From: Erysipelotrichaceae bacterium
GTDB lineage: Bacteria > Bacillota_I > Bacilli_A > Erysipelotrichales > Erysipelotrichaceae
NCBI GenBank assembly: GCA_030526485.1
Contig: JAUNCS010000020.1
Span: forward strand, 1 to 35,045
Reading direction: 5' to 3'
Length of the DNA: 35,045 nucleotides
A program made the position numbers and the translations under genes. This document shows positions 13,453 through 21,243 of this stretch, one piece after another. Within the stretch, counting starts at the first letter, position 1. Each line of letters opens with the position of its first letter. Below the pieces are notes generated by a model. That model ran no database searches, was not told the DNA's origin, and saw only the letters and a list, made by a program, of their open reading frames with translations.

Positions 13453-15417
13453 ATGAAGAAAATTAATAAGCTTATTGTCGTTGCCTTGTCTTTTGCCTTA
13501 ATTATGGCAGCTGGCCTGGTGCTTGACTTTATCATTTATCAGAAACCTAATACTTTGGCTCTTACTATTTTTATAGTGGCTTTAATCATGATTGTTGCCT
13601 TATTTATTATGTTTGGTAACTATCATAAGGCTGTAGCCGATGATGTCATTAACTCTTTAAACAGTTCAATGACTGATGCCTTAAGAGTTGGTGAAATAGG
13701 TATTCTTGTCTATAACGAAGACTATGAAATTACCTGGCTGTCTTCAATGTTTAATGAAAAGCATTTAAACAGAGTTGGTGAAAAAGTTTTGGTCTGGCTG
13801 CCTGAACTGCAGGACTTGCTTTCAGGTAAGGTTAAGAATGTTACAGTCGTTATTAATGATGAAAAATATCAGGTTTCTAAGAAAGAAGAAGCTTATGCCC
13901 TTTTCTTCAATGATATTTCCAGGGAATATGATTTATCAGAAACGCTCAAAAACAAGGCCTATGTGTTAGGCCTGGTAAACTTTGATAACTTTGATGAGGC
14001 AAGTTTATCAGAAGATGAAATTGCTTATATTAATACCAATATCAAGGTGCCGGTCCTGGAATACTTTAAGAGCTTTGGTGTAGTATATAAAACTTTAAGA
14101 AACAATCGACTGCAGCTGATTTTAAATAATCAGATTTATCAGAAATTACTGGATGATAGATTTTCTATTCTGAAAAAGGTTAGAAGAGAATCTAAGGCTG
14201 GTGATGTCGATGTTACATTATCTATTTCTTTAACTTATGGCAGTGATGACTTAAGTGAACTTGATGAAGCTGCCAGTGCCTTACTGGAAATTGCGGAAAC
14301 AAGAGGCGGCGACCAGGTGGCAGTTAGAGAACTTGGTAAGGAAGCTGTCTTCTATGGCGGTTCCAGTGAAGCCAAGGAAAGACAGAGTAGAGTTAAGGTT
14401 AGAGTTGTTGCCAATACGATTCGTCGTATGATGCAGGAAGCCAGCAATGTCATTATTGTTGGTCATAAGGATGCGGATGCAGACTGCATCGGGGCAGCTA
14501 TCGCTACTTCTTTATTGGCTAAGTCTTTAAAGAAGGATGCCTATATCTGTTTATCTGGTGGTGTTGAATCAATGATTAATGAAGTTCTTCTAAAGTATGA
14601 TTCTACTTTAAAGAAGAAACATAACTTCGTTAATGAATTTCAGGCTGTCAATTATATGAATAAGGATAGTCTGATTGTGATGGTTGACCATCATTCCAAG
14701 GCTACCAGCAATGCTCCTTCAATTCTTGAAGAAGACAATGACTTAATTATTATTGACCATCATCGTCGTAAGGCTGATTTGGATGTTGATGCAAGCTTCT
14801 TATATATTGAAGCTGGTGCTTCTTCAGCTACTGAAATGGTGGTCGAAATGTTCCCTTACTTTAACAGGGGTATTAATGTGGAAACAGAAGAGGCTAATAT
14901 TATGTATATTGGTCTCTTGATTGATACAAATCACTTCAGAAATCGTAGTGATTCAAGAACCTTCGATGTTGCGAAGAACTTAAAACAATATGGTGCTTCT
15001 AATCAGGAATGTGAATTAATGATAGAAGAACCTTATGATATGTCCGTTAAAAGATATGAAATTATTGCCGCTGGTAAGAGAGTCTTTGATAATTTCATGA
15101 TTGCCGATATGCGCAATGATGTAATCACCAGATCAATCGCTTCCCAGGCTGCTGATATGATGGTAGCGATTAAGGAAATCCAGGCTTCATTTGTTATTTT
15201 CTCTTTAGGAAAGAATGAATATGCGATTTCCGCAAGAAGTGATGGCTCTATCAATGTTCAGGTAATAATGGAAAAACTGGGCGGTGGTGGCCATATGACG
15301 GCTGCTGGTCTACAGGTTAAGGATAAGGATCCTGATCTTTTATATGGTGAATTAATTGACTCTTTAAAAGAGTATTTAGAAAGTGTGGAAGAGGATGAAA
15401 GTAATACTGTTGAGTGA
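13453..15417 (+). CDS. gdpP: Cyclic-di-AMP phosphodiesterase GdpP
   Basis: A 654-residue membrane phosphodiesterase that hydrolyses c-di-AMP and so controls potassium, turgor and wall homeostasis. Order: two N-terminal membrane segments (about 8-28 and 33-54), a PAS-like region ('[18 protein letters not shown]'), a degenerate GGDEF domain ('[10 protein letters not shown]'), then the DHH/DHHA1 unit with '[14 protein letters not shown]', 'MVDHHSK', 'IIDHHRR' and the C-terminal '[11 protein letters not shown]'. All metal-binding motifs are present, so it should be active. It overlaps rplI by 23 bp. Confidence 0.96.
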   Translation: MKKINKLIVVALSFALIMAAGLVLDFIIYQKPNTLALTIFIVALIMIVALFIMFGNYHKAVADDVINSLNSSMTDALRVGEIGILVYNEDYEITWLSSMFNEKHLNRVGEKVLVWLPELQDLLSGKVKNVTVVINDEKYQVSKKEEAYALFFNDISREYDLSETLKNKAYVLGLVNFDNFDEASLSEDEIAYINTNIKVPVLEYFKSFGVVYKTLRNNRLQLILNNQIYQKLLDDRFSILKKVRRESKAGDVDVTLSISLTYGSDDLSELDEAASALLEIAETRGGDQVAVRELGKEAVFYGGSSEAKERQSRVKVRVVANTIRRMMQEASNVIIVGHKDADADCIGAAIATSLLAKSLKKDAYICLSGGVESMINEVLLKYDSTLKKKHNFVNEFQAVNYMNKDSLIVMVDHHSKATSNAPSILEEDNDLIIIDHHRRKADLDVDASFLYIEAGASSATEMVVEMFPYFNRGINVETEEANIMYIGLLIDTNHFRNRSDSRTFDVAKNLKQYGASNQECELMIEEPYDMSVKRYEIIAAGKRVFDNFMIADMRNDVITRSIASQAADMMVAIKEIQASFVIFSLGKNEYAISARSDGSINVQVIMEKLGGGGHMTAAGLQVKDKDPDLLYGELIDSLKEYLESVEEDESNTVE

Positions 15418-15835
15418 TGTAAAGAATGTTGGTAAGAAGGGTGAAATCAAGGATGTAGCTGATGGCTATGCCAGAAACTTTCTTATCGCCAGAAAGCTTG
15501 CTGTGCAAGCTAGTGAATCTGCAAATAAGGTTTTAGCTAAGCAGAATGAAGAAAAGGCTAAGCAGGATGAAATAAATAAGAATGAGGCAATCAAGGTTAA
15601 GGAACAGCTGGAAAAGCTTGAATTAAACTTCAAGGTTAAGGCTAAGAATGGTCGTGTTTCTGGTTCAGTTTCTACTAAGGAGATTGCTGATGAATTAAAG
15701 AAAAAGGGTATTGAAATCGATAAGCGTAAGATGATTGATAAGAATCCGGTTTCTACTCTTGGTTATTCTAAATTAAAGGTTGAACTTTATAAGGACGTTA
15801 TCGCTACAATTACTGTCAAACTAATTGAAGAATAG
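15395..15835 (+). CDS. rplI: 50S ribosomal protein L9
   Basis: 146 residues. The N-domain '[18 protein letters not shown]' and '[16 protein letters not shown]' are L9 hallmarks, followed by the long connecting helix rich in Lys/Glu and a C-domain with '[13 protein letters not shown]'. The ATG at 15395 lies inside gdpP, in a GGAAGAGG context; an earlier in-frame Met lacks family support. It is the second member of the conserved gdpP-rplI-dnaB string. Confidence 0.96.
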   Translation: MKVILLSDVKNVGKKGEIKDVADGYARNFLIARKLAVQASESANKVLAKQNEEKAKQDEINKNEAIKVKEQLEKLELNFKVKAKNGRVSGSVSTKEIADELKKKGIEIDKRKMIDKNPVSTLGYSKLKVELYKDVIATITVKLIEE

Positions 15836-15843
15836 GAGGGCAT

Positions 15844-17190
15844 ATGAGTCAAAGAAACATGCCTTACAGCATTGAAGCTGAAGAATCTTTGCTTGGTAAT
15901 ATTCTTTTATATCCAGAGGCTATGCAGGAAAGCATGGAGGCCATGATTTCCAGTGAGGACTTTTATCTGGATAAGCATAAAAGAATCTTTTCTATCATGT
16001 CTAACATGTATGAGAACAAGGAAAAGATAGATACAGTTTCTTTAAGTGCCAAATTAAGAGACTTTGATTATTTTGATAAGATTGGTGGTTTAGACTACCT
16101 TTTAAAGTTAACAGATTCTACTATTTCCCGCGTTAATACAAAAGAATATATCCGTATTATCAAGAATAAGTCTCTTTCTCGCCAGATTATCAAGGCTGGT
16201 GAAGAGATTGCGGAAAATGGTTATGATGGTGCCAATTCAATTGAACTTGTCTTGGAAGCAGCAGAAAAGAAAATCCTGGATATTACCAGAAGCCGTACGG
16301 ATTCGGACTTTAAGACTGGTACCCAGGTTTTTGAAGATGCCATCAAGAAAATTGAAATGATTGAAGCCGCTGGTAATACCATTACCGGTGTTCGAACAAG
16401 ATATTCAGCTTTGGATAATATTACTGCCGGTCTGCAGAAGTCCGACATGATTATTCTGGCTGCCCGTCCATCTATGGGTAAGACCGCTTTTGCGTTAAAT
16501 ATTGCCTTAAACTCAGCAATGGTTAACCAGGGTGCCTGTGCTATTTTCTCTTTGGAAATGCCGGCTGAATCCTTGGCTACCCGTATGTTGTCTGCCAAGT
16601 CCAAGGTGCTTGGTCAGAACTTAAGAAAGGGTACTTTAACCGAAAGCGACTGGTCAAAGCTTAATGAAGCTGCCCAGGAGCTTAAACATCAGAAATTCTT
16701 TATCGATGATACTCCAGGTATCAAGATCTCTGATATGTATGCCAAGTGCCGTAAACTTAAGCAGGACCATGGTCTATATCTGATTGTTATCGACTATTTG
16801 CAGTTAATACAGGCTAGTGGCAAATCTGAGTCTAGACAACAGGAAGTATCAGAAATTTCCCGTAAGCTGAAGGCGATGGCCAGAGAACTGGAAGTACCGA
16901 TTATCTGTCTTTCACAGCTATCGCGTACTGTTGAATCAAGACAGGATAAGCGTCCTATGCTTTCAGACTTGAGAGAATCTGGTGCGATTGAACAGGATGC
17001 CGATATCGTAATGTTTTTGTATCGTGAAGATTACTATAAGCGTGAAGAAGAAAAACAGGCTGAAAGAGAAGATGTTGAATTGATCATTGCCAAGCACCGT
17101 AATGGTCCTACGGGTACCGTTAAGCTGGCTTTTGAAAAGGGCGTTAATGCCTTCTATTCAATTTCTAATGGTTTAGAAGAAGAACAATAA
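15844..17190 (+). CDS. dnaB: Replicative DNA helicase DnaB
   Basis: A 448-residue hexameric fork helicase (called DnaC in B. subtilis). The N-terminal domain opens 'MPYSIEAEESLLGNILL'; Walker A is 'ARPSMGKTAFALN' near residue 210; Walker B is 'LIVIDYLQLI'; then 'LSQLSRTVE', 'RPMLSDLRESGAIEQDAD' and 'AKHRNGPTG'. No intein or insertion is present. Shine-Dalgarno AGGAGGG precedes the ATG at 15844. Confidence 0.98.
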   Translation: MSQRNMPYSIEAEESLLGNILLYPEAMQESMEAMISSEDFYLDKHKRIFSIMSNMYENKEKIDTVSLSAKLRDFDYFDKIGGLDYLLKLTDSTISRVNTKEYIRIIKNKSLSRQIIKAGEEIAENGYDGANSIELVLEAAEKKILDITRSRTDSDFKTGTQVFEDAIKKIEMIEAAGNTITGVRTRYSALDNITAGLQKSDMIILAARPSMGKTAFALNIALNSAMVNQGACAIFSLEMPAESLATRMLSAKSKVLGQNLRKGTLTESDWSKLNEAAQELKHQKFFIDDTPGIKISDMYAKCRKLKQDHGLYLIVIDYLQLIQASGKSESRQQEVSEISRKLKAMARELEVPIICLSQLSRTVESRQDKRPMLSDLRESGAIEQDADIVMFLYREDYYKREEEKQAEREDVELIIAKHRNGPTGTVKLAFEKGVNAFYSISNGLEEEQ

Positions 17191-17192
17191 AA

Positions 17193-18704
17193 ATGAAGAA
17201 AAACGGAATTATTGGAATTTTACTTTGTTTTGTATTGAGCTGTCTGGTGGTTTTTGGCTTAAATACTCTGGCTGAAGAAAGAAATATTTCTTTGGACCAT
17301 GAGAATGCTAATGCGAAAATCAGCCAGAAGGTTTTAGAATATTCAGAAAATAAAAATACTTATCACAAGTTATATGAATCAGGACAGCTGATTGGTGTAA
17401 TTTCAGATATGGACTTCATTAATGATGGTATCGCTAAAGAGTATGAAAACTATAAGGAAAAGTTTCCAGAGACTGAGTTAGGCCTTAGTGACAATATGTA
17501 TATCGTTGATGAAGATACTTATAATGTTTTTGAAAATAAGGATGAAGAAATTGTTGACTACTTAATTTCTAATAATCTATTAGGTGTTAAGACGCACGCA
17601 ATTGAATTTTCTACAGCTGAAGGTGTCTTTGATATTATCTATGTCAATAATATTGATGATTTCTATACAGCCAGAGATCAGTTCTTATTAAACTTTGTAT
17701 CCCAGGATACTATTGATAGCTTAAGAAATAATAAGAAGATTGATGAGCCAAGTAACTTTGGTACAGTGGAAATGGGCTTAACCATTAAGGAAAACATGAC
17801 TTTCCAGGAAGCCTATATGCCACCTAATGATATCTATACAAGTGTTAATGAAATCTATAACTATCTGTGTTATGGACGTAATGAAGAAAGACAGTACTAC
17901 AAGATTCAGGAAGGTGATACTTTACAGGGTGTAGGTTATCGTTTCCAGAATATGTCACCTAAGCAGATTATGCTGATTAATCCCGATGTGATTTTCTCAG
18001 AAAATCAGGTACTTGAAGTAGGTATGTCAATCAATGTCACTTACTTCTCAAGTCCTCTAACTGTTGTGGTTACCAAGAATCGTCTGGCTCAACAGGTTGT
18101 TAATCCACAAAACCCAGAATACCGTCAGGATTCAAGTTTATCAGCCGGTGTAACAAGGGTTGATGTTGAGGAAATCAATGGTCTGGAAAATGTAATGTAT
18201 GAAGAAACCTGGGTCAATGGTGTCTTGCAGGAAGGTAAGCAAATATCTTCAGTTATTGTAAGAGCACCAGTAAGAGGTGTGATCACTGTTGGTACCCATC
18301 GTTTACCAGACTATGGTACTGGTAACTATATCTGGCCAGTTGATAATCCAGCCATTACCTGTCATTGGGGCTGTTACTTTGGCCATACTGGTACTGACCT
18401 TGTTAATATTTATCAAAGATATGGTCCAATCTATGCGGCTGATACTGGTGTTGTAAGTAGAGCTACCTATAATGGTATCGATGGTTACTTTGTCGTAATT
18501 GACCATCAGAATGGTTATAAGACCCACTATGGTCATATGACAGAGTTCTATGTTACTGAGGGTCAGGCGGTACAAAGAGGTGATGTCATCGGTATGATCG
18601 GTTTCTCAGGTGTAGCTACTGGTCCGCATGTTCATTTCCACTTTATTGTTGATGGCGTTATAACTAACGCATGTACAATTATGGATTGTACGACTATTTC
18701 GTAA
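17193..18704 (+). CDS. Secreted or membrane-anchored M23 peptidase with LysM and G5 domains
   Basis: 503 residues. An N-terminal hydrophobic segment (about 5-23) exports the protein. A poorly conserved region follows to about 220. Then come a LysM ('YYKIQEGDTLQGVGYRFQ' ... 'EVGMSINV'), a G5-type region ('LTVVVTKNR...GLENVMYEETWVNGV'), and a C-terminal M23 metallopeptidase with 'YFGHTGTDLVN' and 'GPHVHFHF' supplying the zinc ligands. It should bind and cut peptidoglycan cross-bridges or stems. The start lies 2 bp after dnaB. Similar LysM-G5-M23 proteins occur in many Bacillota; which bond is cut cannot be told. Confidence 0.9.
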   Translation: MKKNGIIGILLCFVLSCLVVFGLNTLAEERNISLDHENANAKISQKVLEYSENKNTYHKLYESGQLIGVISDMDFINDGIAKEYENYKEKFPETELGLSDNMYIVDEDTYNVFENKDEEIVDYLISNNLLGVKTHAIEFSTAEGVFDIIYVNNIDDFYTARDQFLLNFVSQDTIDSLRNNKKIDEPSNFGTVEMGLTIKENMTFQEAYMPPNDIYTSVNEIYNYLCYGRNEERQYYKIQEGDTLQGVGYRFQNMSPKQIMLINPDVIFSENQVLEVGMSINVTYFSSPLTVVVTKNRLAQQVVNPQNPEYRQDSSLSAGVTRVDVEEINGLENVMYEETWVNGVLQEGKQISSVIVRAPVRGVITVGTHRLPDYGTGNYIWPVDNPAITCHWGCYFGHTGTDLVNIYQRYGPIYAADTGVVSRATYNGIDGYFVVIDHQNGYKTHYGHMTEFYVTEGQAVQRGDVIGMIGFSGVATGPHVHFHFIVDGVITNACTIMDCTTIS

Positions 18705-18709
18705 GTATT

Positions 18710-19762
18710 ATGAAAAATAATCGTTTATTAATAATATGTATTTCACTTCTCTTTATCTGGGTACTGATGTTAAGCATTGAAATGAACAATACCCGAATAG
18801 AGAATGACAATATTCACAACAATGTAACCAAATATGAGGTAATCGGTTTTTCAACCGATTTCTCTAATGTGGTTGATAAGTGCAAGTCATCTATTGTTTC
18901 TATAAGACAAAATGACACTTATTCAAGTGGCTTTGTCTATGGCAAGGATGAACAGAGAGTCTATATTGTGAGCAGTTTCCATGGTGTAAGTGGAAGTGCC
19001 AATATTGAAATAACTTTCCATAATGGTTTAAAAGTTATAGGTAATCTATTGGGCAAGGATATCCTGTCTGATGTAGCTTTAATCGAATGTGAATTTCCAT
19101 ATGATGTACAAATGCTAAGTAAGGGTGACAGCACTTTATTAAAAGATGGTGAATTTATCTTAACGATTGGTACAGCTGGCCATCCGGAATATGCCTTCTC
19201 TAGTCAGTTTGGCATGGTATCAAGCAGGTATCGTGAAATAAGCAATCATGTCCACTATGAAGATGAATCTTATGACTACTATCCAGGTCTTATTCAACTA
19301 AGTGGTGAATTCCTGAATGGCTATTCAGGAGCTCCGGTTCTTAATATGAATGGTGAACTTGTTGGTATGATTACCATGAAAGATGAGTATGCGACTTTCG
19401 CTACAACCATCAATGAAATCAATGCCCTGGTAAGTAAACTGTTAAATGATGCGGAATTTAAGAAATTTAATTTCGGCATGGGCGGTACTTATTTAAAGAA
19501 CCTTGAAAACTATGAGGTAGCTGGTTTAAATATCGGCTTAGATACAACTGATGGCTACTATGTAAAAGAAGTGGTCAATGGTGGTCTGGCTCATAATTTG
19601 GGAATTAACAGGGGCGATGTCATTACTTCTATTAATGGTTCCGCTATTACTGATTTCAAGTCAATGCTAAATGTTATCTATTCAAAGGCTGAAAGCTTTG
19701 ATATTGAAGTAGTTAGAAATGGTGAAAAACTATTGCTTAAGGGAGAAATAGTCAATGATTAA
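18710..19762 (+). CDS. Membrane-anchored HtrA-like serine protease with PDZ domain
   Basis: About 350 residues. An N-terminal membrane anchor ('LLIICISLLFIWVLML') is followed by a trypsin-like domain: His in 'IVSSFHGVSG', Asp in 'DILSDVALIE', Ser in 'LNGYSGAPVLN' (GxSGxP). A C-terminal PDZ follows ('GLAHNLGINRGDVITSINGSAI'). The triad is complete, though the Ser motif reads SGAP where HtrA proteins usually have SGGP. In B. subtilis htrC also lies beside rlmH, so this is its positional counterpart. An in-frame ATG at 18671 is possible, but ATG 18710, after the upstream stop, gives a standard signal-anchor. It overlaps rlmH by 8 bp. Confidence 0.88.
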   Translation: MKNNRLLIICISLLFIWVLMLSIEMNNTRIENDNIHNNVTKYEVIGFSTDFSNVVDKCKSSIVSIRQNDTYSSGFVYGKDEQRVYIVSSFHGVSGSANIEITFHNGLKVIGNLLGKDILSDVALIECEFPYDVQMLSKGDSTLLKDGEFILTIGTAGHPEYAFSSQFGMVSSRYREISNHVHYEDESYDYYPGLIQLSGEFLNGYSGAPVLNMNGELVGMITMKDEYATFATTINEINALVSKLLNDAEFKKFNFGMGGTYLKNLENYEVAGLNIGLDTTDGYYVKEVVNGGLAHNLGINRGDVITSINGSAITDFKSMLNVIYSKAESFDIEVVRNGEKLLLKGEIVND

Positions 19763-20213
19763 GGTTATTGCGATTGGCAAGGTCAAGGATAAACACCTGG
19801 CTGCCTTGATTGATGACTATACGACTAAGGTTTCTTATTATCACAAGATTCAGGTCATTGAAGTAAAGGATGAACCGATTCGTGATGATGAAAAAGAAGT
19901 TCTGGATAAGGAAGCAGAAAGAGTTCTGGAAAAGATCGATAGTAATGAATATGTAATTCTTCTTGATTTACATGGCAAAAGTATTGATTCAATATCATTA
20001 GCTAACAAGATTGATAAGCTCTTTATTACTAATTCCAAGCTTACTTTTGTAATCGGTGGTTCACTTGGTTTAGGTGAAGCTCTTAGAAAAAGAGCCAATG
20101 AGGCGATTAAATTATCGGATTTAACTTTCCTTCATCAGATGACCAGACTGGTCTTGATGGAGCAGATTTATCGCAGTTTTAAAATCTTGAATCACGAAAC
20201 TTATCATAAATAA
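19755..20213 (+). CDS. rlmH: 23S rRNA (pseudouridine1915-N3)-methyltransferase RlmH
   Basis: A 152-residue SPOUT-family enzyme that methylates pseudouridine 1915 in helix 69 of 23S rRNA. The knot motif 'FVIGGSLGLGEALRKRAN' and the C-terminal 'LSDLTFLHQMTRLVLMEQIYRSFKI...YHK' are diagnostic. It is slightly shorter than the usual ~159 residues. It ends the run that starts at yybS; only an AT-rich inverted repeat follows. Confidence 0.97.
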   Translation: MIKVIAIGKVKDKHLAALIDDYTTKVSYYHKIQVIEVKDEPIRDDEKEVLDKEAERVLEKIDSNEYVILLDLHGKSIDSISLANKIDKLFITNSKLTFVIGGSLGLGEALRKRANEAIKLSDLTFLHQMTRLVLMEQIYRSFKILNHETYHK

Positions 20214-20236
20214 TAATAATTATTTATTAATTATTG

Positions 20237-20250
20237 AAAAAGCGCTTTCA
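20237..20250. promoter_or_regulatory. cre-like CcpA site upstream of ptsH
   Basis: AAAAAGCGCTTTCA matches the cre consensus TGWAARCGYTTWCA at 12 of 14 positions; the right half is perfect. It lies about 40 bp before ptsH. Confidence 0.45.
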
Positions 20251-20290
20251 GGTGCGTAAAATAAGATTATATAAAAGGAGATCATTCATA

Positions 20291-20557
20291 ATGAAAGAAA
20301 TTACTGTATTAGTTGTTGACCCTGTAGGTCTACATGCTCGTCCTGCTACTGTAGCTGTTAACGCTGCTAGCAAATTTAAAAGTGATGTTAAGGTTAGCTT
20401 CAAGGGCAAATCTGTAAATATGAAGTCAATCATGGGCGTTATGTCACTTGGTATTCCAACTCAGTCTGAAATCACTATCTCATGTGAAGGTGAAGATGAA
20501 GAAGAAGCTATCGCTAAGATTGAAGAAACACTAAAGGCTCAAAAAGTAATCGGCTAA
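20291..20557 (+). CDS. ptsH: Phosphocarrier protein HPr
   Basis: 88 residues. His15 in 'GLHARPAT' is the PTS phospho-acceptor, and Ser46 in 'NMKSIMGVMSLG' is the regulatory site phosphorylated by HPr kinase in Bacillota, which makes HPr a CcpA co-repressor. The ATG at 20291 follows AAAGGAG. It is a single-gene unit: no ptsI follows, and a terminator comes right after, so enzyme I must be elsewhere. Confidence 0.97.
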   Translation: MKEITVLVVDPVGLHARPATVAVNAASKFKSDVKVSFKGKSVNMKSIMGVMSLGIPTQSEITISCEGEDEEEAIAKIEETLKAQKVIG

Positions 20558-20575
20558 TTTTAGAAAATAAATCAC

Positions 20576-20600
20576 AAAGAGGAACGCGTTTCCTCTTTTT
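20576..20600 (+). terminator. Terminator of ptsH
   Basis: AAAGAGGAA pairs with TTTCCTCTTT around CGCG, then TTTTTATTT. Confidence 0.9.
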
Positions 20601-20655
20601 ATTTGCTTAATTTGCATAGATTAAGTATTATTAAGACTGCATTAGTGAGAATTTT

Positions 20656-21243
20656 ATGATTGAAGACGTAAAGAGTAAGGCATTAAGGGAAGATGTTCCC
20701 ATCATCAAAGATGGTGGATTAGCTTTTATATTGAATCTGATTAAAGAAAGAAATGTAAAAGACATCCTGGAACTGGGAACGGCTGTTGGCTATTCTAGTA
20801 TGAATATGGCAAGACTGTCTAAAGATATTAAAATAGATACCTTGGAAAAGAATCCTGATATGTATAATCAGGCAATTGCCAATATTGAAAATGAAGGACT
20901 GAATGATCAGATTACTGTCCACTTTGGACCAATTGAAGACTTCAGTACTGATAAGATGTATGATCTGATTTTTGTTGATGCGGCAAAGGCTCAGTATGGT
21001 AAGTATACCGAACAGTTTTTAAATAATTTAAGAGAAGATGGCGTCTTTGTCTATGATAATATGGTCTTCCACGGCATGATTTATGATGTTGAAAACATCA
21101 AGGGACGTGGTACCAGAGCCATGGTTCGCAAAATCATTAAATTCCGTGAAAATATGTTAAACGATGAGCGTTTTGATATAATGTACTATGATGAAGTCGG
21201 CGATGGACTTTTAATTGCGTATAAAAAGAAGAATGAGAGATAA
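20656..21243 (+). CDS. trmR: SAM-dependent O-methyltransferase, probably tRNA 5-hydroxyuridine methyltransferase TrmR
   Basis: 195 residues, class-I methyltransferase of the COMT-like family. The SAM loop is 'ILELGTAVGYSSMNMA'; the metal and SAM contacts include 'DLIFVDAAKAQYGKY' and 'VYDNMVFHG'. The N-terminal 'VPIIKDGGLAFI' resembles B. subtilis YrrM/TrmR, which makes 5-methoxyuridine at tRNA position 34. It is somewhat shorter at the N-terminus than YrrM. Other COMT-like enzymes share the fold, so substrate assignment is tentative. It overlaps the next gene by 11 bp. Confidence 0.75.
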   Translation: MIEDVKSKALREDVPIIKDGGLAFILNLIKERNVKDILELGTAVGYSSMNMARLSKDIKIDTLEKNPDMYNQAIANIENEGLNDQITVHFGPIEDFSTDKMYDLIFVDAAKAQYGKYTEQFLNNLREDGVFVYDNMVFHGMIYDVENIKGRGTRAMVRKIIKFRENMLNDERFDIMYYDEVGDGLLIAYKKKNER

